From positions 20,137,027-20,201,026 of the forward strand of contig OY759221.1 in the NCBI GenBank assembly GCA_963662175.1: a stretch of DNA of 64,000 bases. Direction: 5' to 3'. This document shows, piece after piece, positions 31,801 to 38,219 of the stretch. The notes below the pieces were generated by a model. That model was not told the DNA's origin, made no database searches, and saw only the letters and a program-made list of their open reading frames with translations. Position numbers and translations under genes: made by a program. Within the stretch, counting starts at the first letter, position 1. Every line of letters starts with the position of its first letter. This stretch comes from Aradus depressus (lineage: Eukaryota > Arthropoda > Insecta > Hemiptera > Aradidae).

Positions 31801-32745
31801 GGGGAATGTTAATAAAAATATTAATTCATATTATTTATAACAGAAACCATTAGAAACTGACTTGCCACTGCACCATCGATGTACCAACTTACTAAACAAT
31901 TAAAAATGTTATTTACATACGAATTTAGATAACTTCTCGGAATTTATTTTTCTACAGTAATTATTACCTGTAAAATTTAAAAATGTAAAAATACATTTTA
32001 TTCTGCTTAATATTAAAATAAGTAGTTGAGAGGAACGACTTGCCAAAGAAAAAACAGGGAACTGAGATATTTCCGATCATCTCTCGTAACGTATAGAGAA
32101 GTGTTTGTGACATCGTTCGGTTCAGTGAATATAAGTTAAGTAACAAAACAGATTGCATAACTTCCCCTATACCTCATATTATATTACTTTACGTATAGAA
32201 ATGTGTTTGGTTTCAGATTGTCCTTTAATAATAAAGATTTTAGAGATACTTAGCTGTAAGGCTTATTTTTCACTCTTCTTTCTCTTAAATCCTTTGGCCG
32301 ATCCCTCGGTAGGGGGGAGATTAGGCAGGAGTCTTAATACAAAAACTCATATGTAAATTCAAATCCCCATAAATGGAACAACAACCTTATTTTTGAATTA
32401 TCCACGGGATATTCTGAATCATTAATTAAAATTAATATAAATAAAAAATCAAAACGAACTGTTGGTACCAGTTTGATGGAGCACCATCTTGTTGAGGACA
32501 ATGCCAAATGAAGACTGAATAGTACTGTGAGTCTCTTCTGATGTCCTTGTCAAAAATCACAAACTTTTACAACTATCTTATATACATAATGTTTTACGCA
32601 AGGATATACGCAAGGTAAATATATCTTTAAATGTTCTCACATTTAGTACCTATATATTAAAAACAATAAATTGAAATAAGTTGAATTATCAGTGTTGTGA
32701 AAGAGAGAGTAGATACTTACTTATCGGTTGCAATAGGCACTCCAT
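16679..32745 (-). CDS. FAR: Fatty acyl-CoA reductase, eight exons, 3' end not found
   Basis: Predicted NADPH-dependent reduction of fatty acyl-CoA to fatty alcohol; the family is usually associated with ER or peroxisomal membranes. Exons, in transcript order: 32745-32721, 27849-27659, 27549-27301, 26137-25995, 20914-20805, 20352-20163, 19154-18900, 16829-16679. All joins are GT-AG and phases agree, giving 438 codons. Visible features: nucleotide-binding TGSTGFVG early in exon 2; HISTAYSN in exon 4; catalytic YVYTK (YxxxK) and FRPS in exon 5; EPLPGW and IPVDVVVNAL in exon 6; the FAR_C (sterile) domain in exons 7-8, with KIHKL and WHFRDDN. About 70-90 C-terminal residues of a ~510-aa family protein are missing, so at least one further exon lies to the left, not found, perhaps beyond the window. 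The 25-bp first coding exon (MECLLQPI) is the least certain. Confidence 0.9.
17212..17227. repeat. (C)16 homopolymer
   Basis: Sixteen consecutive C in the reductase intron. Long C or G runs are frequent in this window and the length may be uncertain in the assembly. Confidence 0.9.
17435..17570 (+). mobile_element. SINE family 1, 3' part, left arm of a palindrome
   Basis: 3' part of the SINE (GCTCTGGTAGTAGGCGATAT ... GCCCGGGCATGAGTCATAAT). It is tail-to-tail with the copy at 17,683-18,005, and the sequence between them is also self-complementary, so the two copies form arms of a larger inverted repeat. Confidence 0.8.
17683..18005 (-). mobile_element. SINE family 1, near full length
   Basis: Minus-strand copy running from tail (GTTATTATGACTCATGCCCG) to tRNA-like head (CTACCGGCGCCCTCC). 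Head boxes are degraded. It forms the right arm of a tail-to-tail inverted pair. Confidence 0.85.
18102..18451 (-). mobile_element. SINE family 1, full length, telomere-like tail
   Basis: Complete copy with a tail of TTAGGTTAGGTTAGG (minus strand CCTAA repeats), body and intact head. In sense the head reads GGCGCCGGTAGCTCAGTGGT, containing the A box, and ends with a GGTTCG-like B box. It lies in the reductase intron between exons 7 and 8. Confidence 0.9.
18503..18821. mobile_element. Foldback MITE family FB-A, copy 2
   Basis: Inverted-repeat element. The inner hairpin arms (GGGAGTAATTTCGGTATTGC ... TAAGTCGTGGCTAAAGATGG) surround a short loop near 18,675. The outer arms carry GAAACGTATGTT/AACATACGTTTT and GTCTATTTCACAAATATATA with its complement. 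The 12-mer AATCTGTTGTTT occurs at 18,491-18,502 and again at 18,810-18,821, possibly a target duplication. It ends ~80 bases from the donor of reductase exon 7. Confidence 0.82.
18900..19154 (-). CDS. FAR: FAR exon 7
   Basis: Follows acceptor TTTCCAG. It encodes YLNEPKSELPVYNCTSGS, a TTWGDLM segment typical of the family (Npi-TWGel), then an aromatic FAAFFFHYIIGFVFD stretch, a likely membrane-associated helix, and ends GGKA before donor GTAATA. The in-frame TAA just after the donor is intronic if the splice is used. Confidence 0.88.
19499..19821 (-). mobile_element. SINE family 1, near full length
   Basis: Minus-strand copy with body motif CGTCCCATCCGAAGGACGTC and head CTGAGTTATCGGCGCCTTC. 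It sits in the reductase intron between exons 6 and 7 and has several substitutions in the A-box region. Confidence 0.85.
19996..20146. mobile_element. Foldback MITE family FB-A, copy 3 (deleted centre)
   Basis: Short copy: CTGTCTATTTCACAAAATAT and a reduced hairpin (CATGGTAGCAACACCGTAGT), then the right arm with AGATACGTTTTCTTTATTTT and AGTGTTTCACAATATCTCTA. Its right end lies about 17 bases inside the intron from the donor of reductase exon 6. Confidence 0.75.
20163..20352 (-). CDS. FAR: FAR exon 6
   Basis: Begins after acceptor CATTGCAG. It encodes IGAAQEPLPGWIDNLNGPTS, GFTHC, then DIIPVDVVVNALIAATWH, highly conserved in acyl-CoA reductases. The donor is GTATAA after HNK. Phases fit exons 5 and 7. 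Confidence 0.9.
20805..20914 (-). CDS. FAR: FAR exon 5 (catalytic YxxxK)
   Basis: A 110-bp exon between acceptor GTTTAACAG and donor GTAAGC. It encodes VIKDTTNTYVYTKRAAENL and then PIGIFRPSI. YVYTK supplies the catalytic Tyr and Lys of the reductase fold, and FRPS is the conserved segment after it. Confidence 0.9.
20990..21660. other. Reductase intron, no recognised feature
   Basis: AT-rich intronic DNA between exons 4 and 5. I see no conserved coding frame or repeat boundary. Confidence 0.5.
21667..21888 (-). mobile_element. tRNA-derived SINE, family 2, with poly-A tail
   Basis: Minus-strand copy. The T-run at 21,667-21,685 is the poly-A tail of the SINE; the body has CATCCATGGCCCCGGGAGGA and the head B box GGGATTCGAACCTGCAAACC. 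It shares head, body and a tail-proximal ATGCATC / ATAAGGCC segment with 23,305-23,515. Confidence 0.82.
22264..22500. mobile_element. Foldback element with ~90-bp near-perfect arms
   Basis: The left arm starts ATAGAAATAAAAGATGTTGT and the right arm ends in its complement ACAACATCTTTTATTTCTAT. Arms are nearly identical over ~90 bases, around a ~45-base centre at ~22,356-22,400. The two 61-codon overlapping frames here are products of the palindrome. No target duplication is evident. Confidence 0.88.
22692..22712. repeat. (C)21 homopolymer
   Basis: Twenty-one C followed directly by an A-run. It lies in the reductase intron. Confidence 0.9.
23014..23046 (-). mobile_element. Decayed Helitron-like 3' end
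   Basis: TACACGGCGTTGCCCGGGAA is a diverged reverse copy of the Helitron 3' hairpin region (compare TACCCGGCGTTGCCCGGGGA at 24,733). The CTAG end has decayed to a TAGTA-like string and no matching 5' end was found nearby. Confidence 0.5.
23305..23515 (+). mobile_element. tRNA-derived SINE, family 2
   Basis: Head with GGTTCGAATCCCGTCCGGGA (B box), body GAGTTGTATTTCGTAGATAG, and tail ATGCATCCTACATAAGGCC followed by an A-rich end. Same family as 14,680 and 21,667. Confidence 0.82.
23588..24165. mobile_element. Foldback MITE family FB-A, copy 4, split by a SINE
   Basis: The left part (GAAAACGTATGTTTTTTAAA, TATTGTCTATTTCACAAATA) and right part (GAGTACTTTCGGTATTGCTA, TTTGTGAAATAGACAATATT, AACATACGTTTTCTTTATTT) of one foldback copy flank a full-length SINE at 23,694-24,040. 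The left part also has a short ATAATATATAATAG tandem. Confidence 0.8.
23694..24040 (+). mobile_element. SINE family 1, full length
   Basis: Complete sense-oriented copy. Head GAGGGCGCCGGTAGCTCAGT (A box), B-box-like GTGGGTTCAAAACCCAACCG, body with CGCCGTCCTTCGGATGGGAC, and tail ending AAACCTAACCTAACTT. It is a good reference for the family. It is inserted in a foldback MITE. Confidence 0.93.
24170..24720. other. Reductase intron, unclassified
   Basis: Contains a locally GC-richer segment (about 24,245-24,480) with no repeat partner or protein similarity I can recognise, then AT-rich sequence with repeated TTTATATAATAT motifs. Confidence 0.4.
24724..25247 (-). mobile_element. Short non-autonomous Helitron, canonical ends
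   Basis: Read on the minus strand it starts with TC (25,247-25,246) preceded by A, as TCATATATATAAAACTGAAA. It ends in hairpin CCCGGGCAACGCCGGG, then TATTACTG and CTAG (24,727-24,724), followed by T. Its 3' ~190 bases match the ends of the large Helitrons at 6,506 and 14,150, but its interior is a different ~115-bp tandem pair (ATTCAAAAAGATTTCTCATT with GTGGATGCTGGGATGGACCA), at about 24,897-25,010 and 25,011-25,140. Confidence 0.85.
25252..25292. repeat. AT palindrome
   Basis: ATTTGATGCAATATATATTATATATTGC followed by ATCAAAT forms a near-perfect hairpin immediately beside the Helitron 5' end. No function assigned. Confidence 0.7.
25383..25805 (+). pseudogene. LINE RNase H domain relic
   Basis: Broken frames translate to pieces of a retrotransposon RNase H domain: DGSKNERGIGA, SISLGVYPTVFQ, then GHQGIEGNER followed after a stop by LARSGA. 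These match the DGSK, VFQaE and GHxGIxGNExAD-LA motifs of RNase H domains in insect LINEs. Several stops and frameshifts are present and no reverse transcriptase is adjacent. It is a dead fragment in the reductase intron. Confidence 0.8.
25995..26137 (-). CDS. FAR: FAR exon 4
   Basis: After acceptor TTTCAG it encodes VLMHISTAYSNCHLDEIGEE, then YPLNDGINLEQLVGAIDRN and ends ITQ plus two bases at donor GTGAGT. HISTAYSN is the conserved acyl-CoA reductase segment with an active-site Ser-Thr. Confidence 0.9.
26692..27036 (+). mobile_element. SINE family 1, full length
   Basis: Head GAGGGCGCCGGTAGCTCTGT (one A-box change), B box GTGGGTTCGAAACCCAACCG, body, and tail TAAAACCTAACCTAAA. It lies in the reductase intron between exons 3 and 4, antisense to the gene. 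Confidence 0.92.
27301..27549 (-). CDS. FAR: FAR exon 3
   Basis: Starts after acceptor TTTCTACAG with LFSIIKKDSPEMLRRVTLIN, then LGLSEEDRRTL, NVIFHGAATVN and NLSGTRHLLDLA. INGD, VIFHgAAtv and NlsGTrhLL are typical of the family. The donor is GTAACT after HKLK. Confidence 0.9.
27659..27849 (-). CDS. FAR: FAR exon 2 (NADP-binding)
   Basis: Between acceptor TTTTTGCAG and donor GTGAGT. It encodes GAQVLVTGSTGFVGQVLVEF (Rossmann TGxxGxxG), then YMLVRPKRGKTPDERIK. It begins with two bases of a split codon; the first coding exon proposed at 32,721-32,745 supplies the missing base in phase. Confidence 0.92.
28078..28312 (+). repeat. Dispersed repeat family Y
   Basis: Motifs CAGATCTAAATTACCATATG, GCGCTCACAAAATTTCAATC and GAGGACCTTGAAACTTGAAA-like strings recur at 35,690-35,880, 59,370-59,600 and, in reverse, 32,935-33,090, with fragments near 44,510, 50,870 and 61,590. 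It is noncoding and the class is unknown. Confidence 0.6.
28314..28796. mobile_element. Foldback element with ~200-bp arms
   Basis: The left arm runs from ATAATGCTGTGGTCAAAATT to a segment with TTTTGTCAACTTTCTT. The right arm is its complement, from AAGAAAGTTGACAAAATTAC to CAAACAGCATTAT. Arms differ at scattered positions and small indels, so the insertion is not very recent. The centre (~28,510-28,590) is AT-rich. It is in the first reductase intron. Confidence 0.85.
28797..29421. other. Reductase first intron, no recognised feature
   Basis: AT-rich. A GCATGCCCGGGCTTAAATAG string near 29,208 resembles a SINE-tail fragment, but nothing longer is convincing. Confidence 0.45.
29422..29702 (-). 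mobile_element. SINE family 1, head truncated
   Basis: Minus-strand copy from tail (AGTTAGTTATATGACTCATG) through body, ending near GGGATCCTGAGCTCAGTT. The A-box part of the head is missing. Confidence 0.8.
29846..30347. mobile_element. MITE with CAGGGGCGTAGCCAG ends
   Basis: Ends CAAGGGCGTAGCCAG (left) and complement CTGGCTACGCCCCTG (right) form terminal inverted repeats, each followed inward by long G or C runs. Such ends are common in hAT-like MITEs. The adjacent octamers TCTTGGCA and TCTCGACT match only partly, so a target duplication is not clear. A separate foldback is nested inside at 30,045-30,165. Confidence 0.72.
30045..30165. mobile_element. Nested short foldback
   Basis: Arms AAAAATGAAAAGCGCAGCAG ... 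CAAATGCACGCT and AGCGTGCATTTGCTGTTGCT ... TTGCATTTTT are complementary over ~35 bases, around a ~45-base centre. It lies inside the GC-ended MITE. Confidence 0.75.
30360..30949. other. Reductase first intron, no recognised feature
   Basis: AT-rich sequence. I see no coding frame or repeat boundary that I can support. Confidence 0.45.
30950..31400. repeat. Dispersed repeat family X fragment (reverse)
   Basis: Contains ACTTCCCCAGCGCGAATTAA, TTTACTCTCCCCCTGAACC and repeated segments with TCGTGTTGAAACG / GATTTGGCTGAAAACC. It resembles 57,300-57,840 and, in reverse, 33,480-33,840. Noncoding. Confidence 0.5.
31538..31729 (+). pseudogene. Jockey-like LINE reverse-transcriptase C-terminal fragment
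   Basis: A 63-codon frame contains LKPLWMYGSQIYGSAKISNL and KRIQGFQSKTWK. It resembles the end of the reverse transcriptase of Jockey-type elements (YGsqiwGsAkksNikriQrfQs). No start, no upstream YADD segment and no 3' end are visible; it is an isolated relic in the first reductase intron. Confidence 0.65.
31730..32700. other. AT-rich intron, no recognised feature
   Basis: No repeat partner or conserved frame seen. It adjoins the proposed first coding exon of the reductase. Confidence 0.45.
32721..32745 (-). CDS. FAR: FAR proposed first coding exon
   Basis: ATGGAGTGCCTATTGCAACC, then GATAA and the strong donor GTAAGTAT. It encodes MECLLQPI plus one base, which joins in phase with exon 2 to give an Arg codon. 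The first intron would be 4.9 kb. The start rests on phase and donor strength only; another upstream exon remains possible. Confidence 0.6.
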
Positions 32746-32934
32746 CGTCTAAGATTAGTTAGTATTATCAGCGCTGAAAGAAATATCTTATATTTTGGAT
32801 TTGGAGGAATTGTGATATTGGTTGTTGATAACTAGTAAATAATTTTCTCTTGAAAATAATGAATCTCTTTTACTTTCTTTTACATTTAGTACAGCGAAGT
32901 ATTATAAGCGAGTTTTCTATGGATTTTCACTCTT

Positions 32935-33090
32935 CATAGTCCCGCGAACATGTTTTGATCATTTTTTCGATTATGTCTGTGTGTGTGAATGTGATTGGAA
33001 CATTTTAAGCACTCTCTAAAAAACGACTGTTGTGATGAAGTTGAAATTTGAAAAGGAGTCACGTGTGCTAACATAGATCTAAATAAAAAT
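32935..33090 (-). repeat. Dispersed repeat family Y (reverse copy)
   Basis: The reverse complement carries AGATCTATGTTAGCACACGT and AGTGAAAATCCATAGAAAAC, matching 28,078-28,312 and 59,370-59,600. It lies just upstream of the reductase. Confidence 0.55.
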
Positions 33091-33094
33091 TATA

Positions 33095-33137
33095 AAAAAA
33101 AAATTATGTTTTATAAAATATTGTCTATTTCACAAAA
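33095..33137. mobile_element. Foldback MITE family FB-A, partial copy 5
   Basis: Contains ATTATGTTTTATAAAATATT and GTCTATTTCACAAAATAG, the left-arm inner part of FB-A, cut directly by the SINE that follows. This is the second FB-A copy with a SINE at its centre. Confidence 0.55.
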
Positions 33138-33427
33138 TAGTTAGTTATTATGACTCATGCCCGGGCTTTAACTACGAGGTCATATCGCCTACTACCAGAG
33201 CGCTCTTTCGTCATTCTGGTGGACATGAGCCCGACTCTACTGTGGGAGTCCTAAATTTTGCCTACCCTAAATTTTTATTCACCTAGGATAGGGGTCTTTA
33301 ACGAGTACCTGACATCGTACAGGCTCGGGACCATCGCTTAACGTCCCATCCGAAGGACGGCGTGCTTAAGTTTATCTTACCTCCCAGATAAAATAAACTA
33401 AGGGCCTCGGCTGGGTTTCAAACCCAC
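33138..33427 (-). mobile_element. SINE family 1, head truncated
   Basis: Tail GTTAGTTATTATGACTCATG, complete body with CGTCCCATCCGAAGGACGGC, and B-box region GGCTGGGTTTCAAACCCAC, where the copy stops. The A box is missing. Confidence 0.87.
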
Positions 33428-33479
33428 TTTCACAAAGTCCCATATATTTTATATATTTCACAAAACATGGGAAGTTTCA

Positions 33480-33840
33480 CCGGAATCAGCCAAATGGGAG
33501 GGGGGATTAGAGGAAGGAGCCTATTCAAAAATCCCATTCACTGCCGATGTATCGAAATGAAAATTTATTTTTAAATTCAAACCACCAAAAGTATGGCACC
33601 TATTATTGCTCAGCGAAATCGGTCGAAGGAAAGGGAGGGGCATAGGCGATGGGCTCGAATCAAATATCCTATTAACTGCTGATGTAATGAATATATCGAC
33701 GCAAAATTAAGAATGAGGGTTCAGAAGATACTATATAAACCAAATATTGAGTCTGTGTGTTGCCCAAACTGTAGATTGACTTTGGAGGGAGAGCGAAAAC
33801 GTAATTGATTATTTTTTTTTGGTTTCATGAAACGTAGTGA
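33480..33840 (+). repeat. Dispersed repeat family X
   Basis: Contains GCTGATGTAATGAATATATC, CGACGCAAAATTAAGAATG and GGAGGGAGAGCGAAAACGTA, shared with 15,066-15,463 and 47,395-47,600. Noncoding. Confidence 0.55.
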
Positions 33841-34197
33841 TTTTCAAATTCGATAGTTTGTATTAGCATCGATGACATGTATTCCATGGATAATGTAGCC
33901 AGATATATACAGATGATGGCTCCTGAAGGCTATATTTTTTTGTATTACGTTATGATAGCATCACGGAAAACGGAAAAGCTATTTTACAATTGTCATATAA
34001 TCATGATTTGAAAAACAGATAACCTTTTTGTATATTTTTTTTTTTATACTGCTGGATAAAGAGAAATAAAATTAATATAAAAACTAAGCTAACTAAACGT
34101 TAAATAAATTAGTAGAGTAGGCAGTCAAGAAGAAGAAAAATCACTGGGAATGTACTTTCCCAATGTAATCAACTAAGTTTCGTTCTATTTTATATAA

Positions 34198-34480
34198 TAA
34201 TAGTTATTATGACTCATGCCCGGGCTTTAACTACGAGGTCATATCGCCTACTATCAGAGCGCTCTTTCGTCAATCTGGTTGACATGAGCCCGACTCTACT
34301 ATGGGAGTCCTAAATTGGCTACCATTAAATTTTATTAATATAAGGTAAAGGTCTTTAAAGAGTGTCTGACATCGTACAGGCTCGGAACTTCCAGATAAAA
34401 AGAGAGAGCTTTTGGCCGGGTTTCGAACGCATGTTCTTGAGCTCAGAAGTCAAGCACGCTATCTCTGAGCTACCGGCATT
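34198..34480 (-). mobile_element. SINE family 1, internally deleted
   Basis: Tail and body are recognisable (GTTATTATGACTCATGCCCG ... GGCTCGGAACTTCCAGAT). About 60 body bases are missing between the GGCTCGG and TTCCAGAT segments, and the head ends GAGCTACCGGCAT. Confidence 0.82.
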
Positions 34481-34524
34481 TATATACAATATTGTATTTA
34501 AGGCGAAAGAGGACCACAATCAGG

Positions 34525-34985
34525 AAAGTGCCATAATTGTAGAATTCATTTCCTGGCTACCCAGATTTGTATTAATTCTGAAAAATGCATTGGACTAAAA
34601 ATCTATATTTCTAATGAGGAAAGTCATTAATATTGTGTTTTTTTTTTTTTATGTGATCAGATGGCAAAAAACCGTAGAAAAGTTTCAATCGAAATCGCCG
34701 GTAGTCATTTTGAAGATAGCTTCACCCTAAAGAGAATGACATCTTGTACGTTCACCTATGTCCAATAGAATCGTCGTCATCGTTCGCAGACGCTTAAACA
34801 ATGGAAAACGTTGAATCCTTGAACCAGCGATAGAGACCTTCCCCTCCCTCTCTCCTGGCATTACCTACCCTCCCTTTCGCCTAAGCCCCTCAAACCGCTC
34901 TGGCCTTTCACATAAAGTAATGACAGCTTCTCGTATTTTAATATTTTTCCTCTTTTCGTAATCCTGTAGCGAAGCATATATCATC
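34525..34985 (+). repeat. Dispersed repeat family Z, copy 1
   Basis: Segments CCTGGCTACCCAGATTTGTA and GTCATTAATATTGTG match 53,960-54,060. The part with GTAGTCATTTTGAAGATAGC and ATGACAGCTTCTCGTATTTT matches 55,125-55,390. The two halves are adjacent here but 1.1 kb apart there, with a SINE and other sequence between. Noncoding. Confidence 0.6.
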
Positions 34986-35449
34986 CTTGATTCCACATTG
35001 TAACTTCTGTCCCTAATTCGAACCAGCATGCGGGAAATATTTGCATTATTTTTATACTCTTACGTATTATTATATTTATAATAATACATAACTTATTATT
35101 ATTATTGGGTGATATAGATAATTAAGATAGACAAATGATGGGCCTAAGTACATTTTGCAAGATGCTTGTGATCATATACAATAGATAAGCGACTGGAATA
35201 GGTGAAAAAATCAAAATGTTATTTCTTGATTATTTAAAAATAAAAATAGATAATATTTTCCTTGATATGTTTATTTAGGCTTATTGTTCATCAGTTATGT
35301 GAATGGTGTTTGTGTGTTTCAGACGAAAATCATTATTTTTCAGGGTTACAAATAACCTCTTAAAAATATTAAGATTGGTTAGTTTTATTTTAGTATTTCG
35401 ATAGGATAATTTATAAGTATTAGAGTATTTATAAGTGATTTAAAAGTTG

Positions 35450-35690
35450 GAGGGCGCCGGTAGAATGCTTCCGATGGTACGTTAAGCGAAGGTCCAGAAT
35501 ATATCAAGATCGAGGGTTTGAAACCCGTCCGAGGCCCTTATCTGGGAGGTGAAACGCCGTCTTTCGGATGGAACATTAATTGATGATCCCGAGCTAGTAT
35601 GATGTCAGGTACTCGTTAAACGTCGGCAAAATGTAGGACTCCCATAGTAAAGTTAGGCTCATGTATATCAGAGTGTCGTTAATATCAAGT
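35450..35690 (+). mobile_element. SINE family 1, degenerate
   Basis: Begins GGAGGGCGCCGGTAGAATGC, loses most of the A-box region, keeps GTTTGAAACCCGTCCGAGGC and part of the body (GTCTTTCGGATGG). Strongly rearranged. Confidence 0.7.
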
Positions 35691-35880
35691 TCATTTCTAG
35701 AATCTTTTTTGAGGGCTCACAAAATTGCAATTACATATACGCACAAACACTGATAGACATCAATATGAAAATGGTCGGAACGTTTTCAGAGGACCTTGAA
35801 ACTTGAAATTCCGTTGAAAATTCTATCTTGGATTCTTGCTCAATTATAACACTTCCTTATACTGAAGTTATAGGAAAACA
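35690..35880 (+). repeat. Dispersed repeat family Y
   Basis: GGCTCACAAAATTGCAATTA, GAGGACCTTGAAACTTGAAA and TTCCGTTGAAAATTCT match 28,078-28,312. 35,881-36,435 is AT-rich without a recognised feature. Confidence 0.6.
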
Positions 35881-36435
35881 ATAATATTGATGTTAGGTCG
35901 GACTGAAGTGAATTATAAAAAACCTAATATCGATGTAACGTAAAAGCGTTACTAATGTGACAGAATATAATACAACATAAAACTTATTTTTACCTAATTG
36001 ACATAATTATTGAACTGACTGCTCTGGTTCGAACCAGATATCAAAATAGATCAAGCAAGCTTAAGCCTGCTAGTGTAGCGTTAACCCTCAGTTTTTATTT
36101 TATTTTTTGCTACAGTACAGACGAAAAATAGAAATAAAAATCATAAAATCGTTTTAGGGTTTTCGTTTTCGTTCTTTGAGAAATACGCCCTCTAAAAATG
36201 ATTTTTTTCCGAATTTATTAAAATAGTTTTGAAATCAAATTTGAATTGTAAAGCAGATTGTGACATAGTTTATAGTTGTGTCAAATTTGTCTATATGCAT
36301 AATTTGGTTTACTCTAATGGTTCTGACAAATATGTTTAGGCAATGTAAATATATCTAAATGTGTATCTATCAAGGTTTTTTATTTTTGTTTGCGATTTTT
36401 ATATTCATTTTATAACGTTCATATTGCCATCTGTT

Positions 36436-36625
36436 CTCAAGATCCGGGTTTAAAACTCTATTGAGGCCCATAGAGTATTTTATATGAGATGTAAATAACC
36501 TTGAGCACAAGTCCTTCGGATGGGTGTTAGGCAATATTAAGGACTCACATAATGAAGACGGGCTCCCATCCATCAGAGCGTAGTAGGCGATATAACCTCG
36601 TAGTTAAAGCCTGTGCATTAGTCAA
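36436..36625 (+). mobile_element. SINE family 1, degenerate
   Basis: AAGATCCGGGTTTAAAACTC (B-box region), a shortened body with CTTGAGCACAAGTCCTTCGG, and 3' part GTAGTAGGCGATATAACCTC. The A box is absent. Confidence 0.7.
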
Positions 36626-36737
36626 AAACATAGAAAAACAAATATACGTTCAAATTATAGAATTTTGGTCAAATTTATATTAAAACTATAGTCCTTATTG
36701 AATCTGGGCCTCCGCAACGATCTTCTACCATTCTTAT

Positions 36738-37605
36738 CTATTCTTGGCCTCCCGTCGCCACCTCCTCACACCCATCGTCCTGAGGTCGTCCTCCAGCCAA
36801 AGTAAGCGATGTCTCCAACTTCTTCTTTGTCTTCCCGGGTCTCCTTCCAGTATCCTCCTCGGCAATCTGTCTGGCTCCATCCTCTGTAAATGCCCCAGCC
36901 ATCGTATACAGGTCCCTCAGCTCTCTACTGGACCGTACCCTCCATTTATCACCCTCAGGAGTAGGTCTCCCATTAAGCAAGTATTCTTCCCTCCTAGTCA
37001 GGACCCAGGTTTCACTCACACATGTAACTACTGATCTTATATATGGTTATTTTGGTGTCTTGGGAGACAGTCCTCGATCCGAGCACCTTCTGCAGTGACG
37101 GTAGCATCTATTCCCGGCCGTTATTCTCGCTTTGATTTCTTCTTTAGCATCATTCTTCTCTGAGATAACGGCTCCCAGGTATTTGAAACTATCCACCCGG
37201 TCAAACCTGCAATCTTTAAGTACGAGTTCCTTGTCTCTTACTTCCTTCTTCGTGATTCTCACTTGGTCTTGCCCTCGTTGACATGAAGACCCAGCTCCCG
37301 CCAATGCAGCCTTCCTTAGCCCGGTTATGACCACATCGTCCGTATAAGCGAGGTACTGACAACCTGTTATACATCGTGCCATTAGGGTACATGTTGATTC
37401 CCCTATCTGCTTTCTCCAGTTACATTGAAGAGTAAGGGGGATAGAGAATCGTCCTGTCTAAGACGCAGCAGTGTCCTCAGCGTCAAAATATAGTCTATCG
37501 TTGATCTTTGATGAACCACCCCTTCAGCCCGTCTCGTTCGCCTCTTCACGAGAAGTGTAGAGAGAATCTTGTTGGTGGTGTCCAGAATTGCGATTCCGCA
37601 ATAAT
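36738..37605 (-). pseudogene. LINE reverse-transcriptase relic
   Basis: Read on the minus strand, three broken frames carry in order: GIAILDTTNKILSTLLVKR and DSLSPLLFN (palm region), AYTDDVV (YADD-like catalytic motif, Ala to Thr) with FKYLGAVISEKND, then SETWVLTRREE and a C-terminal RPQDDGCEEVAT piece. Stops and frameshifts separate the pieces. The motif order fits the reverse-transcriptase end of a non-LTR retrotransposon. The clade is uncertain. It lies between the reductase and GUF1. Confidence 0.8.
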
Positions 37606-37688
37606 TTCCACAATATTCTTTATAAGATCAACAATTCACCTAAAAATTACCTAATTTTACTTATTTTTTCCGGGAAAGACAAGATTAT

Positions 37689-37732
37689 TAGTTATTGTGA
37701 CTCATGCCCGGACTTTAACTACGAGGACATTA
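37689..37732 (-). mobile_element. SINE family 1 tail fragment
   Basis: TAGTTATTGTGACTCATGCC and GGACTTTAACTACGAGGACA: only the 3' ~44 bases of the SINE. Confidence 0.65.
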
Positions 37733-38139
37733 TTTTTCTTTATGTATTTTTTTTTCTCGAGTTACTTTTACATTGCTGAGCCATATCGGCCAGCTACCAC
37801 GATGGTCATATTCGAAATTTTTTCACAGCCATATTGGTTTAAAGACAAATCAACTAGAGGAAACAATTACATGACGTAGATGAAATTGTAAGTAAAACTG
37901 AAATACATTAGTATTAACTTTGCAAAGAAGCAAGATACAGGTGAATATTGATCTTACCAGTTTTTGTTAGATCAAAATGTATTGTAATATTTTCATATAA
38001 TCGATTCTGATCTCATAATTTTATCTTCTAGGCAGAATCGACTTTGTAACACTATATTAACCTTCCTCATCGATGCAATGATTACGAATTTCTCATTAGG
38101 TTTTCTGTAAATATTTTTTAACTTTAATGAATCTTAGTA

Positions 38140-38219
38140 ATGAGTTTAGTGAAAAAATTTATTTTACCATGCAGACATCGCTTACTGGCAGTTCGGAGGA
38201 CGATATCGTTCTCTGCTAG
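38140..38219 (+). CDS. GUF1: GUF1 exon 1 (mitochondrial presequence)
   Basis: ATG at 38,140, then a 26-codon segment rich in Lys and Arg with no acidic residue, ending in a split codon at donor GTATTA. The neighbouring frame that starts at the inner ATG (38,170) hits a stop at once, so this frame is chosen. The AG-G join to exon 2 at 38,300 gives an Arg codon. Confidence 0.8.
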
